This document shows positions 41,520 through 49,759 of a stretch of DNA of 64,000 nucleotides, piece by piece. Source of the DNA: Endobugula sp965225895 (GTDB lineage Bacteria > Pseudomonadota > Gammaproteobacteria > Pseudomonadales > Cellvibrionaceae); assembly GCA_965225895.1 (NCBI GenBank), contig CBDDBR010000011.1, positions 248,001-312,000 on the forward strand, given 5' to 3'. The notes beneath the pieces are model-generated. The model searched no databases. It was not told the origin of the DNA and was given only the letters and a program-made list of their open reading frames with translations. Made by a program: the position numbers and the translations under genes. Position 1 is the stretch's first letter, and every line of letters starts with the position of its first letter.

Positions 41520-42023
41520 ATGATGCAAAAAAATAAAGGCTTTACGCTAATTGAAGTGATGATTGTTGCTGTTATTGTTGTTGTTTTGGCAAATGTAGCT
41601 TATCCAGTTTATGTTTCTCATAACGAGCGTACTTATCGTAACCAAGCGTTGCGTGAGCTTGAGCAAATGCGAGGAAGAATGGAGCAGCATTTTTCACGGC
41701 ATAGCCAATATACATCGATAATTGTAGGTGTAGATGGTAATGGTCATGGTTTAGGTCTTGCTAACAATTTGACCATGGATAGCCGATATACTTTAACTGT
41801 TACTTCTAATGATCCTAATTTTGTTACATACACTATTACAGCAACGCCCAATAATTGGGTGGACAATCGATGTGGCTCATTCACCTTAACTAATACAGGG
41901 GTGAAAGAAGTTAGCGGGGATGCTGATGGCGATAGTGTTGATGGCGATAGTGTTGATGGTGATGATGCTGATGGCAACGCGGACGTTGCCGATATCGATG
42001 ATATCGATGCTTGTTGGCGATAA
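41520..42023 (+). CDS. pilE: minor type IV pilin PilE with Asp-rich C-terminal loop
   Basis: PilE has the prepilin signal KG-FTLIEVMIVAVIVVVLANVA with Glu at +5, then YPVYVSHNERTYRNQALREL and RCGSFTLTNTGVKE, all typical. The disulfide loop normally ends soon after this in a CW motif. Here residues 134-163 between C118 and C165 add 14 aspartates in 30 residues, coded partly by 15-bp direct repeats (DGDSV units). The pattern resembles calcium-binding DxDxDG loops. It is the last gene of the operon, convergent with fimT 5 bp away. Confidence 0.9.
   Translation: MMQKNKGFTLIEVMIVAVIVVVLANVAYPVYVSHNERTYRNQALRELEQMRGRMEQHFSRHSQYTSIIVGVDGNGHGLGLANNLTMDSRYTLTVTSNDPNFVTYTITATPNNWVDNRCGSFTLTNTGVKEVSGDADGDSVDGDSVDGDDADGNADVADIDDIDACWR
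41925..41969 (+). repeat. 15-bp tandem repeat inside pilE
   Basis: GATGGCGATAGTGTT occurs twice in perfect tandem (41925-41939 and 41940-41954), followed by a diverged third unit coding DGDDA. A still weaker DGNAD unit follows. The repeat keeps frame and builds the Asp-rich loop. Confidence 0.85.
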
Positions 42024-42028
42024 GCATA

Positions 42029-42562
42029 CTATTTACAATCTTTAGTTTTTATTTCTTTTGAGGTTGCTGTTCTAGCTCTGCCGCTGTAATAAAGCACTAT
42101 TTTATAGGTGTCACCTATTTTTTTATTTTGTGGACATATAATAAAGCTACCATTTTGAGAGGTAGTGATTCCATTAGTATGAAAGCGTAAATATCGTGAA
42201 GTGCCAGATGCTTTCCAAATAAACCGCTCTCCCTTTTTTAATAGATTTATCTTTCTGTCAATTATTTCATTGTTATCTCGTATTTTGTTTTTGTTTAGGT
42301 CAACAAACAGTATAAGGGGGAGTTGCCAGTTGTTAATACACTCTTTGTCATCTTTGCTTGGGCATAAAATAATATCTTCGTATAATAGTATCGACTTTGT
42401 ACGAATATACTGAATGGTTGTAAAAATTTCATAGTAGAGTTGTTTTGATCGCGACGCGCTAATAAAAGATTGTAACGCTGGGAGTGCTGTTGTGGTGAGC
42501 ATGGCTATAATAGCAATAACACAGAGTAGTTCGTGCAGGGTAAAACCTGATGATTTTTTCAT
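42029..42562 (-). CDS. fimT: FimT-type minor pilin
   Basis: The 177-aa product has a prepilin signal SG-FTLHELLCVIAIIAMLTTTA with Glu at +5, then a GspH-type domain with ISASRSKQLYYEIFTTIQY and paired cysteines (LCPSKDDKEC, IICPQNKK). It lies downstream of pilR on the same strand, close to the Pseudomonas pilS-pilR-fimT order. FimT proteins have been linked to DNA uptake in some bacteria; whether that applies here is unknown. The C-terminus is basic (SGRARTATSKEIKTKDCK), which would suit DNA binding. Confidence 0.82.
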   Translation of the reverse strand: MKKSSGFTLHELLCVIAIIAMLTTTALPALQSFISASRSKQLYYEIFTTIQYIRTKSILLYEDIILCPSKDDKECINNWQLPLILFVDLNKNKIRDNNEIIDRKINLLKKGERFIWKASGTSRYLRFHTNGITTSQNGSFIICPQNKKIGDTYKIVLYYSGRARTATSKEIKTKDCK

Positions 42563-42630
42563 GTCACTCGTTCCTTGAGTTTTTTTAGTATTACTTTACG
42601 TCCTGTAAAGCGTTCTTATTGTTTTATATC

Positions 42631-42809
42631 TTATGGTGTGTTGTCAACATCTATGGCCAATTTTTTTAAACGATAACGCAGGGAACGAAAACTGATTTGT
42701 AACTCTTTTGCTGTGGCTGTACGATTCCAGCGATTTTTTTCGAGAGCTTTTAAGAGTAATTCTTTTTCTATCGACTCAAGGTAGTCATCGAGTGATTGCT
42801 GTTGTGAAT
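42631..42809 (-). pseudogene. pilR: severed 3' end of pilR (Fis-type DNA-binding domain)
   Basis: Reading leftward from the IS junction, the frame gives SQQQSLDDYLESIEKELLLK followed by ALEKNRWNRTATAKELQISF and RSLRYRLKKL, ending at a stop at 42631. That is the Fis-like helix-turn-helix found at the end of NtrC-family regulators. Removing the IS and one ATT duplication joins it in frame to the end of the truncated pilR at 43903. It has no start of its own. Confidence 0.9.
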
Positions 42810-43902
42810 GCCGAATTCATATACTAACCGCGACACCTTTTAATAGTAAGAAGGTGAGCTGTAATATACGTGTTTTTTCACTCCCGCCAAGAAGTAGAAA
42901 AGCACTATGATATATCAACAACTCACCTATGAAGAAAGAATAACGTTTTCCACCCTCAAACGGCAAGGTCTATCTATTAGAAAAATAGCCCGCATGATGG
43001 GAAGGCATTTTTCAACCTTATACAGAGAGCTAGCACGCAATCGTTGCTTTATCATTGATGGTGCCTACAGACCAAGCAAGGCACAGTACCGAACCGTAGC
43101 TAGGCGTAAACGTTCAAGACGTAATCGGCACTACAAGCCTTGTGACTTTAAGATAGTCAGGCGATTACTCAAACGAAGATTAAGTCCAGAGCAAATCGTT
43201 GGCGTTATTCGTCGTTTCCAGTTAATGACTCGACCATTAAGCCATGAAACCATCTACCAATATATTTGGCGTGATAAAGCGAACGGAGGTAATCTTTGGA
43301 CATACCTACGCCAATCGTCAAAGATACGAAGAAAGCGCTATAAAGCCTATGATAGCCGAGGCCGTTTAGCTAACAAGCGACATATATCAGAACGGCCAGC
43401 CAGCGTAGAAACTCGTAAATATAAAGGGCATTGGGAGATTGATACCGTTCATGGACGCGGCAGCAACCACTGTATTGTCACGTTACTTGAACGCAAGACG
43501 GGTTATGTCATGATTGGGAAAATTTCTGACAAATCAGCCGCTGCTGTCAATAAAAAAACTCTGGGTTTGATTCATCGTGATCCTAGTCATTTCAAAACGA
43601 TCACGGCCGATAATGGAACAGAGTTTCATCAATATAAAAAAATAGAGGAAAGGCACCCTGTACGGTTTTACTTTGCGAACCCCTACCATTCTTGGGAAAG
43701 AGGAAGCAACGAACATGTGAACGGATTAATTCGGCAGTACCTTCCCAAAACAAAGAGCATGGAAAACGTTACACAACAACAATGTGATCGAATTGCTACC
43801 GCATTAAATACACGCCCAAGAAAACGGTTTAATTATAAAACACCAGAGGAGATGTACCATGGTATTTAACCATTATTGTCGCGCTTCAAACTTGATACTA
43901 GG
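42810..43902 (+). mobile_element. IS30-family insertion sequence, copy 2 (1093 bp), inside pilR
   Basis: The element runs from GCCGAATTC at 42810 to ACTAGG at 43902, flanked by AAT at 42807-42809 and 43903-43905. Its transposase is on the plus strand, opposite to pilR. The sequence appears identical to the other two copies. Confidence 0.95.
42907..43869 (+). CDS. IS30-family transposase, copy 2
   Basis: This is an intact 320-aa transposase identical in protein sequence to the copies at 5860 and 46406, with the same helix-turn-helix region and DDE residues. GAGGAGATGTACC lies at its 3' end just before an ATG that overlaps its stop codon out of frame; in copy 3 that ATG opens the pilS fusion frame. 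Confidence 0.96.
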   Translation: MIYQQLTYEERITFSTLKRQGLSIRKIARMMGRHFSTLYRELARNRCFIIDGAYRPSKAQYRTVARRKRSRRNRHYKPCDFKIVRRLLKRRLSPEQIVGVIRRFQLMTRPLSHETIYQYIWRDKANGGNLWTYLRQSSKIRRKRYKAYDSRGRLANKRHISERPASVETRKYKGHWEIDTVHGRGSNHCIVTLLERKTGYVMIGKISDKSAAAVNKKTLGLIHRDPSHFKTITADNGTEFHQYKKIEERHPVRFYFANPYHSWERGSNEHVNGLIRQYLPKTKSMENVTQQQCDRIATALNTRPRKRFNYKTPEEMYHGI

Positions 43903-45145
43903 AATCATAAGTTATTTGGCGCCCGTGGTCTTGATGGTTGATGCGGTGTGTTTCTGAATTATGCAGCCCTTTTTCTTGAGGTGACTCGTTAAGATGTGCG
44001 AGTACTTGTTCTGAGAACAGTAGGTTGTCTATATTGATCTTGTTGCCTTCGGCGAGGGCGCATGCACGTTCTAATATGTTTTCTAGCTCGCGAATATTAC
44101 CTGGAAAATGATAAGTCCCTAATAGTTGAATAGCGTCGTCAGATATTTGGTAAGACGTCATGTCATTTTGAAGTGCTATTTTTTGTAATATAAATTGACT
44201 GAGTAATTTAAGGTCTTCGGTGCGTTTTCTCAGTGGCGGTACATTAATATCAATAACATTAATGCGATAAAATAAATCGCTTCTAAAAGTGCCTTTTTCT
44301 ATTGCATGAGATAAGTTCTGGTGTGTTGCACTTAAAATACGCACATCAATAGCTTGTTCTGACGAGGCGCCAATAGGGCGAATCATTTTTTGTTGTATGG
44401 CTCGTAATAATTTAACTTGCATATCGAGAGGCAGATCGGCGATCTCATCTAGCAGTAACGTACCACCATTGGCTGCTTGGAACAATCCTTGTTTGTCATG
44501 AGTGGCGCCAGTAAAGCTGCCTTTCGTGTGCCCAAAGAATTCGCTTTCCATTAATTCTTTAGGAATCGCACCGCAGTTCACCGCGATAAAGGGTTGTTCT
44601 TTTCTTGAGCTGTGGTCATGTATCGCGCGTGCAACCAGTTCTTTGCCGCTTCCAGATTCTCCAAAAATAAAGATAGGAGCTTGTGAGCGTGAGACTTTAA
44701 TGATTTTTTCTTTGAGTACCAGTGTCGCAGGAGATTCCCCAATAATTTCGGGTACGCTCTCATTACTTTCTTGTGCTAGGGGTACACTAGAGAGCGCACT
44801 GTTGATAAGTGTGCGTAAATAGTGAAGATCCACGGGTTTATTAATAAAATCAAAGGCACCATATTTCATGGCAGTAATGGCTATATCCATTGAGCCGTGC
44901 GCGGTAATAACAATCACTGGTAGTTTGGGATGCGACTCTTGTACTTGTTTCACAAATTCTAAGCCAGAGCCATCAGGTAATTTTAAATCACTTAAGCATA
45001 GGCTAAATTCGTGCTCTTTTAAGGCGGCTTTTGCTCGGCTAAGATTTTCTACACAGTAAGAGGAGAGCCCCATGCGTGAAAGAGTGATCGATAATAATTG
45101 TCTGATATCGGGTTCATCATCAATAACAAGAATTTTATGGCTCAT
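43898..45145 (-). CDS. pilR: PilR response regulator, truncated by IS30
   Basis: PilR is the NtrC-family activator that drives sigma-54 transcription of the major pilin gene. The receiver domain is intact (ILVIDDEPDIRQLL, phospho-acceptor D53 in LSDLKLPDGSG), and so is the AAA+ domain: GESGSGKELVARAIH (Walker A), GSFTGA for sigma-54 contact, GGTLLLDEIADLP (Walker B). The frame ends at a stop in the IS three codons after GRQITYD, so the Fis-type DNA-binding domain is lost (see 42631-42809). The 415-aa product may phosphorylate and oligomerise but should not bind its enhancer. It overlaps the pilS stop by 4 bp (ATGA). Confidence 0.93.
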   Translation of the reverse strand: MSHKILVIDDEPDIRQLLSITLSRMGLSSYCVENLSRAKAALKEHEFSLCLSDLKLPDGSGLEFVKQVQESHPKLPVIVITAHGSMDIAITAMKYGAFDFINKPVDLHYLRTLINSALSSVPLAQESNESVPEIIGESPATLVLKEKIIKVSRSQAPIFIFGESGSGKELVARAIHDHSSRKEQPFIAVNCGAIPKELMESEFFGHTKGSFTGATHDKQGLFQAANGGTLLLDEIADLPLDMQVKLLRAIQQKMIRPIGASSEQAIDVRILSATHQNLSHAIEKGTFRSDLFYRINVIDINVPPLRKRTEDLKLLSQFILQKIALQNDMTSYQISDDAIQLLGTYHFPGNIRELENILERACALAEGNKINIDNLLFSEQVLAHLNESPQEKGLHNSETHRINHQDHGRQITYDS

Positions 45146-46416
45146 TGTTCATTCTCTTTTTTAGGCTGGCAGAGGATTAGGCGAAAGCAGCTTTTTTGAG
45201 TGTCGCTTTTTTGCAAATAAGTAATATCTGCTTGATTAGCTTGGCATAGCTCTTTACACAAATATAAGCCAAGGCCCGAGCCGGACGGTTTTGTTGTAAA
45301 GAAGGGTTCGAAAATAGTATCTATGTGTTCGTCTGCAATACCGTTGCCTTCATCAATGATATTAATGTAGGGCGTTTTAGTTGCTGTTTTGGTGCCCAGT
45401 TCTATGGTGACTGCATTTTCTGATTCATCTTGTTGGCTGTGTCTAAAACCATTGTCAACGAGGTTGGTAACAATTTGCTGTAAGTGGTTGGGGTCAATGG
45501 TAGTTTGAATCTTCTCTTTGGGTTGGGTGTAAATAATATTATTGTATGTGTGTGGCTTATATGTGCTGATGAATTTTTCCATCCATTCGCATAAGTCAAA
45601 AGTTTCTGTGTAGGCTTTTTTGCGGCGAGAAAACTGTAAAATGTTTTTAATTGTCTGGTCAATACGGCGAGCATTTATTTGAATCATTGATAATAGTTCT
45701 TGGTCACTGCTGTTGATATTTTCTGATTCATCAAGTAGCTGGCTCGCGTGGCTGATAGCGCCTAAAGGATTACGAATTTCGTGGGCAATGCTGGAGGTAA
45801 GCCGCCCTAATGAAGCCAGTTTGAGTTGTTGAGCTTCTTTATTGATACGTATTTTATCTTCGATAAATAACATCAGTGAGGTAATATTGGGTGAGGGTAA
45901 TTCAGTAAAACTGATTTTTATATCATAGTTCACGCCAAGGTTTAACATGACAGTATCGGGTATTTTTTGGGACCGTTTCCATTGATTTAGCACATTCTTA
46001 ATAGCGTGAATATCCGATACTTTCGTAAACTTTTTATTCCTAGATAATAATGCTTGTGCGGCATTGTTAATGAGTAATACGTTCAGTTCATGGTCGACAA
46101 CTAAAATACCTGCTTGAATAGTTTCAATAATACGTTGGTTAATGCCCTGAACATATTGTGTGATTTCAGTTTGTTGTCGTATGGCGTGTTCATTGCCTTG
46201 TATTTTCTTCGCCAATAAGCGAAAAGAAATGGCGGTAATAAAAAGAATAATACCCGCTATCCCTGATGTAAATAATGATTGGCTTCTTTCGTGCCCCTCG
46301 AATAAATCGATTAGGTTGGGAACCATGAGTAAAATAGATGCAAATGCTGCTAAACCTACGCTTGTTTTACCTCCTAGTATCAAGTTTGAAGCGCGACAAT
46401 AATGGTTAAATACCAT
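45142..46416 (-). CDS. pilS: PilS sensor kinase, C-terminal part fused to an IS30-derived start
   Basis: PilS is the membrane histidine kinase partner of PilR. This frame begins with 14 residues coded by the IS end (MVFNHYCRASNLIL), then native PilS: two membrane helices (residues 22-38 and 48-70), a PAS domain near 90-190, H-box SSIAHEIRNPLGA with H212, N-box TNLVDNGFRHS and ATP-lid GSGLGLYLCKEL. The first four helices are on the other side of the IS (47432-47848). The start ATG overlaps the transposase stop and has AGGAG 7 bp upstream, so translation of this fusion is plausible. Signal sensing is probably altered. Confidence 0.9.
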   Translation of the reverse strand: MVFNHYCRASNLILGGKTSVGLAAFASILLMVPNLIDLFEGHERSQSLFTSGIAGIILFITAISFRLLAKKIQGNEHAIRQQTEITQYVQGINQRIIETIQAGILVVDHELNVLLINNAAQALLSRNKKFTKVSDIHAIKNVLNQWKRSQKIPDTVMLNLGVNYDIKISFTELPSPNITSLMLFIEDKIRINKEAQQLKLASLGRLTSSIAHEIRNPLGAISHASQLLDESENINSSDQELLSMIQINARRIDQTIKNILQFSRRKKAYTETFDLCEWMEKFISTYKPHTYNNIIYTQPKEKIQTTIDPNHLQQIVTNLVDNGFRHSQQDESENAVTIELGTKTATKTPYINIIDEGNGIADEHIDTIFEPFFTTKPSGSGLGLYLCKELCQANQADITYLQKSDTQKSCFRLILCQPKKENEQ

Positions 46417-47465
46417 GGTACATCTCCTCTGGTGTTTTATAATTAAACCGTTTTCTTGGGCGTGTATTTAATGCGGTAGCAATTCGATCACATTGTTGTT
46501 GTGTAACGTTTTCCATGCTCTTTGTTTTGGGAAGGTACTGCCGAATTAATCCGTTCACATGTTCGTTGCTTCCTCTTTCCCAAGAATGGTAGGGGTTCGC
46601 AAAGTAAAACCGTACAGGGTGCCTTTCCTCTATTTTTTTATATTGATGAAACTCTGTTCCATTATCGGCCGTGATCGTTTTGAAATGACTAGGATCACGA
46701 TGAATCAAACCCAGAGTTTTTTTATTGACAGCAGCGGCTGATTTGTCAGAAATTTTCCCAATCATGACATAACCCGTCTTGCGTTCAAGTAACGTGACAA
46801 TACAGTGGTTGCTGCCGCGTCCATGAACGGTATCAATCTCCCAATGCCCTTTATATTTACGAGTTTCTACGCTGGCTGGCCGTTCTGATATATGTCGCTT
46901 GTTAGCTAAACGGCCTCGGCTATCATAGGCTTTATAGCGCTTTCTTCGTATCTTTGACGATTGGCGTAGGTATGTCCAAAGATTACCTCCGTTCGCTTTA
47001 TCACGCCAAATATATTGGTAGATGGTTTCATGGCTTAATGGTCGAGTCATTAACTGGAAACGACGAATAACGCCAACGATTTGCTCTGGACTTAATCTTC
47101 GTTTGAGTAATCGCCTGACTATCTTAAAGTCACAAGGCTTGTAGTGCCGATTACGTCTTGAACGTTTACGCCTAGCTACGGTTCGGTACTGTGCCTTGCT
47201 TGGTCTGTAGGCACCATCAATGATAAAGCAACGATTGCGTGCTAGCTCTCTGTATAAGGTTGAAAAATGCCTTCCCATCATGCGGGCTATTTTTCTAATA
47301 GATAGACCTTGCCGTTTGAGGGTGGAAAACGTTATTCTTTCTTCATAGGTGAGTTGTTGATATATCATAGTGCTTTTCTACTTCTTGGCGGGAGTGAAAA
47401 AACACGTATATTACAGCTCACCTTCTTACTATTAAAAGGTGTCGCGGTTAGTATATGAATTCGGC
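46373..47465 (-). mobile_element. IS30-family insertion sequence, copy 3 (1093 bp), inside pilS
   Basis: The element spans CCTAG at 46373 to CGGC at 47465, flanked by CCT at 46370-46372 and 47466-47468. It is in the same direction as pilS. Deleting it with one CCT copy restores GSTFLKGKTSVGLAAF without frameshift. Sequence appears identical to the other copies. Confidence 0.95.
46406..47368 (-). CDS. IS30-family transposase, copy 3
   Basis: This is an intact 320-aa transposase identical to the other two copies. Its final codons (EEMYHGI) overlap the start of the pilS fusion frame by 11 bp, and the GAG-GAG codons double as a ribosome site for that start. Transcription of the transposase would therefore run on into the PilS kinase half and pilR. 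Confidence 0.96.
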   Translation of the reverse strand: MIYQQLTYEERITFSTLKRQGLSIRKIARMMGRHFSTLYRELARNRCFIIDGAYRPSKAQYRTVARRKRSRRNRHYKPCDFKIVRRLLKRRLSPEQIVGVIRRFQLMTRPLSHETIYQYIWRDKANGGNLWTYLRQSSKIRRKRYKAYDSRGRLANKRHISERPASVETRKYKGHWEIDTVHGRGSNHCIVTLLERKTGYVMIGKISDKSAAAVNKKTLGLIHRDPSHFKTITADNGTEFHQYKKIEERHPVRFYFANPYHSWERGSNEHVNGLIRQYLPKTKSMENVTQQQCDRIATALNTRPRKRFNYKTPEEMYHGI

Positions 47466-47848
47466 CCTTTTAAGAAGGTACTGCCAATAGCCATAGGAAT
47501 TAATAATAAATAGCCCAAACCGCCTACAGACGTGTTGCTGCTATAAATCATAAGGGCCAATGCAATAAAGTCAGATGTTAATAAAAAGAGGATATGCTGA
47601 TCTTTTGGTTGCAGCCATTTTAGGCAGTAGCTGATGGCTGAAATAAGACAAAGGCCAAAATAGAAATACACCGCGTAGATAAAAAGAGAGGGGTTGTTTG
47701 TGCCTAGAAAATTTTCGCCCATTCCCGATAGAAACAATATACTTAATAACACATTGAGTCCAAGGCGATAAAAGATATATACCTTAAATAAACGCTTATT
47801 ATCTGGTGTTAGCGGGTATGTATTTGTGTCGTCTTCGGTGGTGAGCAA
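47432..47848 (-). CDS. pilS: PilS sensor kinase, N-terminal membrane part, truncated by IS30
   Basis: The 138-aa frame holds the first four membrane helices of PilS: VYIFYRLGLNVLLSILFLSG, LFIYAVYFYFGLCLISAIS, ILFLLTSDFIALALMIYSS and GYLLLIPMAIG. After STFLKG it reads 11 residues of the IS and stops. The start is TTG with AAGGA about 8 bp upstream. The missing two helices and kinase domain are at 45142-46372. The fragment alone cannot signal. Confidence 0.9.
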   Translation of the reverse strand: MLTTEDDTNTYPLTPDNKRLFKVYIFYRLGLNVLLSILFLSGMGENFLGTNNPSLFIYAVYFYFGLCLISAISYCLKWLQPKDQHILFLLTSDFIALALMIYSSNTSVGGLGYLLLIPMAIGSTFLKGPNSYTNRDTF

Positions 47849-47890
47849 GACGTTTTTCCTTTTATTGTTATGGTTAGCTATTATAGGCTT

Positions 47891-47919
47891 TTATGTATCG
47901 TTAATAAAACGTCTATAAT
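47891..47919 (+). promoter_or_regulatory. possible nadE promoter
   Basis: A perfect TATAAT is at 47914-47919, with a poor -35 (TTATGT, 47891-47896) 17 bp upstream, in the divergent gap between pilS and nadE. Confidence 0.35.
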
Positions 47920-48011
47920 AGCGACCTTTTATGAACTAGTGAATTTCTTGTGCTACTACGAATGCCTTTTTTGGGTAGTGCTTGATGGTATTTTTGGAGT
48001 ATGTCGTAGGT

Positions 48012-49658
48012 ATGTCGGTAATTAATATAGTGATGGCTCAAATTAACCCGTTGGTCGGTGATATTGAGTCAAACACAGAGCAAGTGATTCGCAGTGTTAT
48101 CACCGCACAAAAAGAGCATCGTGCCGATGTGGTTGTGTTTCCTGAGTTAACGTTGTGTGGTTATCCTCCTGAAGACTTATTGTTGCGAGAGAGTATGTCT
48201 GTGCGTATTGAATCAGCCTTGGCGCGTTTGGCGCAGGAGGATTTTTCGGCAACGGTCATTGTGGGTTATCCGCGTAGTTTACCGAGTGGCCGTTATAATA
48301 TGGCAGGTGTTTTGAGTGGTGGGCAATGGCAGTGCGAGTACGCGAAGCAGCAATTACCTAATTTTCAGGTGTTTGATGAAAAGCGTTATTTTGTTGAAGG
48401 CGATAATGCCTGTGTATTTGATCTTAATGGCATTCCTACAGCATTAAGTATTTGTGAGGATATTTGGCATGATGAACCGTTGTTAAAAGCCAAGGCGCAG
48501 GGCGCCAAACTGTTAATTAATATTAATGCGTCGCCATTCCATCATAATAAACACGATCAACGCTTACGCTTACTATCACATCGCGCTCAGCAGGGTGATA
48601 TGTCGATTGTATATGTGAATCAAGTGGGTGGGCAGGACGAGCTAGTGTTTGATGGCGGCTCGTTTGCAGTTGATCCTACTGGTGAGTGTCAGGTGCAAGC
48701 ACCACGCTATGAAGAAGGCTTGTTCCTCGTACAATATTCAATAGATGCATCGGTATCTACAAAAGTTGTTTCTCAATCACCTCAGTCAGACGTTACCCCT
48801 GAGTTGTCAGAGCTGGGGGTGATCTACCAAGCATTAGTCTTAGGTTTAAGGGATTATGTGAATAAAAACCACTTTAAACGAGTGGTGCTGGGTTTATCTG
48901 GAGGGATTGATTCTGCGCTCACATTGGCGATTGCTGTTGATGCATTAGGTGCTGATAGAGTACAGGCAGTGATGATGCCCTTTTTATATACCTCTCAACT
49001 CAGTCGAGATGACGCCGCGGCGCAGGCAAAGCGCTTAGGTGTAGCATATGACAGTATTGCGATTGAGCCAATGTACAATGCATTTATGGCGGGTTTGGAT
49101 GAGCAGTTTGCAGGTTTACCAGTTGACTTAACCGAGCAAAATTTACAAGCGCGTTGTCGCGGTGTGTTGTTAATGGCTATCTCGAATAAAACGGGTGCCT
49201 TAGTGTTAACCACAGGGAATAAGAGTGAGTTAGCGGTGGGTTATTCTACGTTATACGGTGATATGGCTGGTGGCTTTGATGCCCTCAAAGATGTACCAAA
49301 AACCATGGTGTTTGCATTAGCGGAATACTGTAATCGTTTTGGCGATGAGGTGATTCCACAGTCAGTGATTGATCGCCCGCCGTCTGCGGAATTGGCTCCA
49401 GATCAAAAAGACGAAGATAACTTGCCGCCTTATGATATTTTAGACCAAATTTTGGCGTTATATATCGAGGATGATCAAAGCGCGGATGCTATTGTTGCCG
49501 CTGGTTTTGAACGAGAGACGGTCACCCGTGTACTTCGCTTAGTGGATATCAATGAATATAAGCGTCGACAGGCACCAGTCGGTGTACGTATCTCAGAGAA
49601 AGGTTTTGGTCGTGATCGTCGCTATCCGATTACAAACGGGTGGAAGCTAGGTCAATAA
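48012..49658 (+). CDS. nadE: glutamine-dependent NAD+ synthetase
   Basis: NadE amidates nicotinate adenine dinucleotide to NAD+, using ammonia from glutamine. The N-terminal nitrilase-type domain has the Glu-Lys-Cys triad in VVVFPELTLCGYPPEDLL, AKQQLPNFQVFDEKRYF and ALSICEDIWHD. The C-terminal synthetase has the P-loop VLGLSGGIDSALTLA and TTGNKSELAVGYSTLYGDMAGGF. ATG 48012 was chosen because MSVINIVMAQINP is the conserved start; the frame also opens at 47982. Product length is about 548 aa. In Pseudomonas this gene is not between pilS and bamD. Confidence 0.95.
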   Translation: MSVINIVMAQINPLVGDIESNTEQVIRSVITAQKEHRADVVVFPELTLCGYPPEDLLLRESMSVRIESALARLAQEDFSATVIVGYPRSLPSGRYNMAGVLSGGQWQCEYAKQQLPNFQVFDEKRYFVEGDNACVFDLNGIPTALSICEDIWHDEPLLKAKAQGAKLLININASPFHHNKHDQRLRLLSHRAQQGDMSIVYVNQVGGQDELVFDGGSFAVDPTGECQVQAPRYEEGLFLVQYSIDASVSTKVVSQSPQSDVTPELSELGVIYQALVLGLRDYVNKNHFKRVVLGLSGGIDSALTLAIAVDALGADRVQAVMMPFLYTSQLSRDDAAAQAKRLGVAYDSIAIEPMYNAFMAGLDEQFAGLPVDLTEQNLQARCRGVLLMAISNKTGALVLTTGNKSELAVGYSTLYGDMAGGFDALKDVPKTMVFALAEYCNRFGDEVIPQSVIDRPPSAELAPDQKDEDNLPPYDILDQILALYIEDDQSADAIVAAGFERETVTRVLRLVDINEYKRRQAPVGVRISEKGFGRDRRYPITNGWKLGQ

Positions 49659-49675
49659 AGAATAGGAATACCCCA

Positions 49676-49705
49676 ATAGGCACTGTATTTTATCGTGCCT
49701 ATTTA
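49676..49705 (+). terminator. possible terminator hairpin between nadE and bamD
   Basis: AATAGGCAC (49676-49684) and GTGCCTATT (49696-49704) form a perfect 9-bp stem 17 bp after nadE, in the convergent gap with bamD. The T-run is minimal, so efficiency is uncertain. Confidence 0.5.
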
Positions 49706-49759
49706 GTGGGTATTTTATAGGGATATTTTATGGTGGCAGTGAGCGATGGAGCGATGTGC

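Noticed and set aside
42810..47465. Composite transposon formed by IS copies 2 and 3 around pilR-pilS
   Set aside because: Each copy has its own matched 3-bp duplication and both inner flanks are native pilR and pilS sequence that rejoins in frame, so these are two independent insertions rather than a mobile composite unit.
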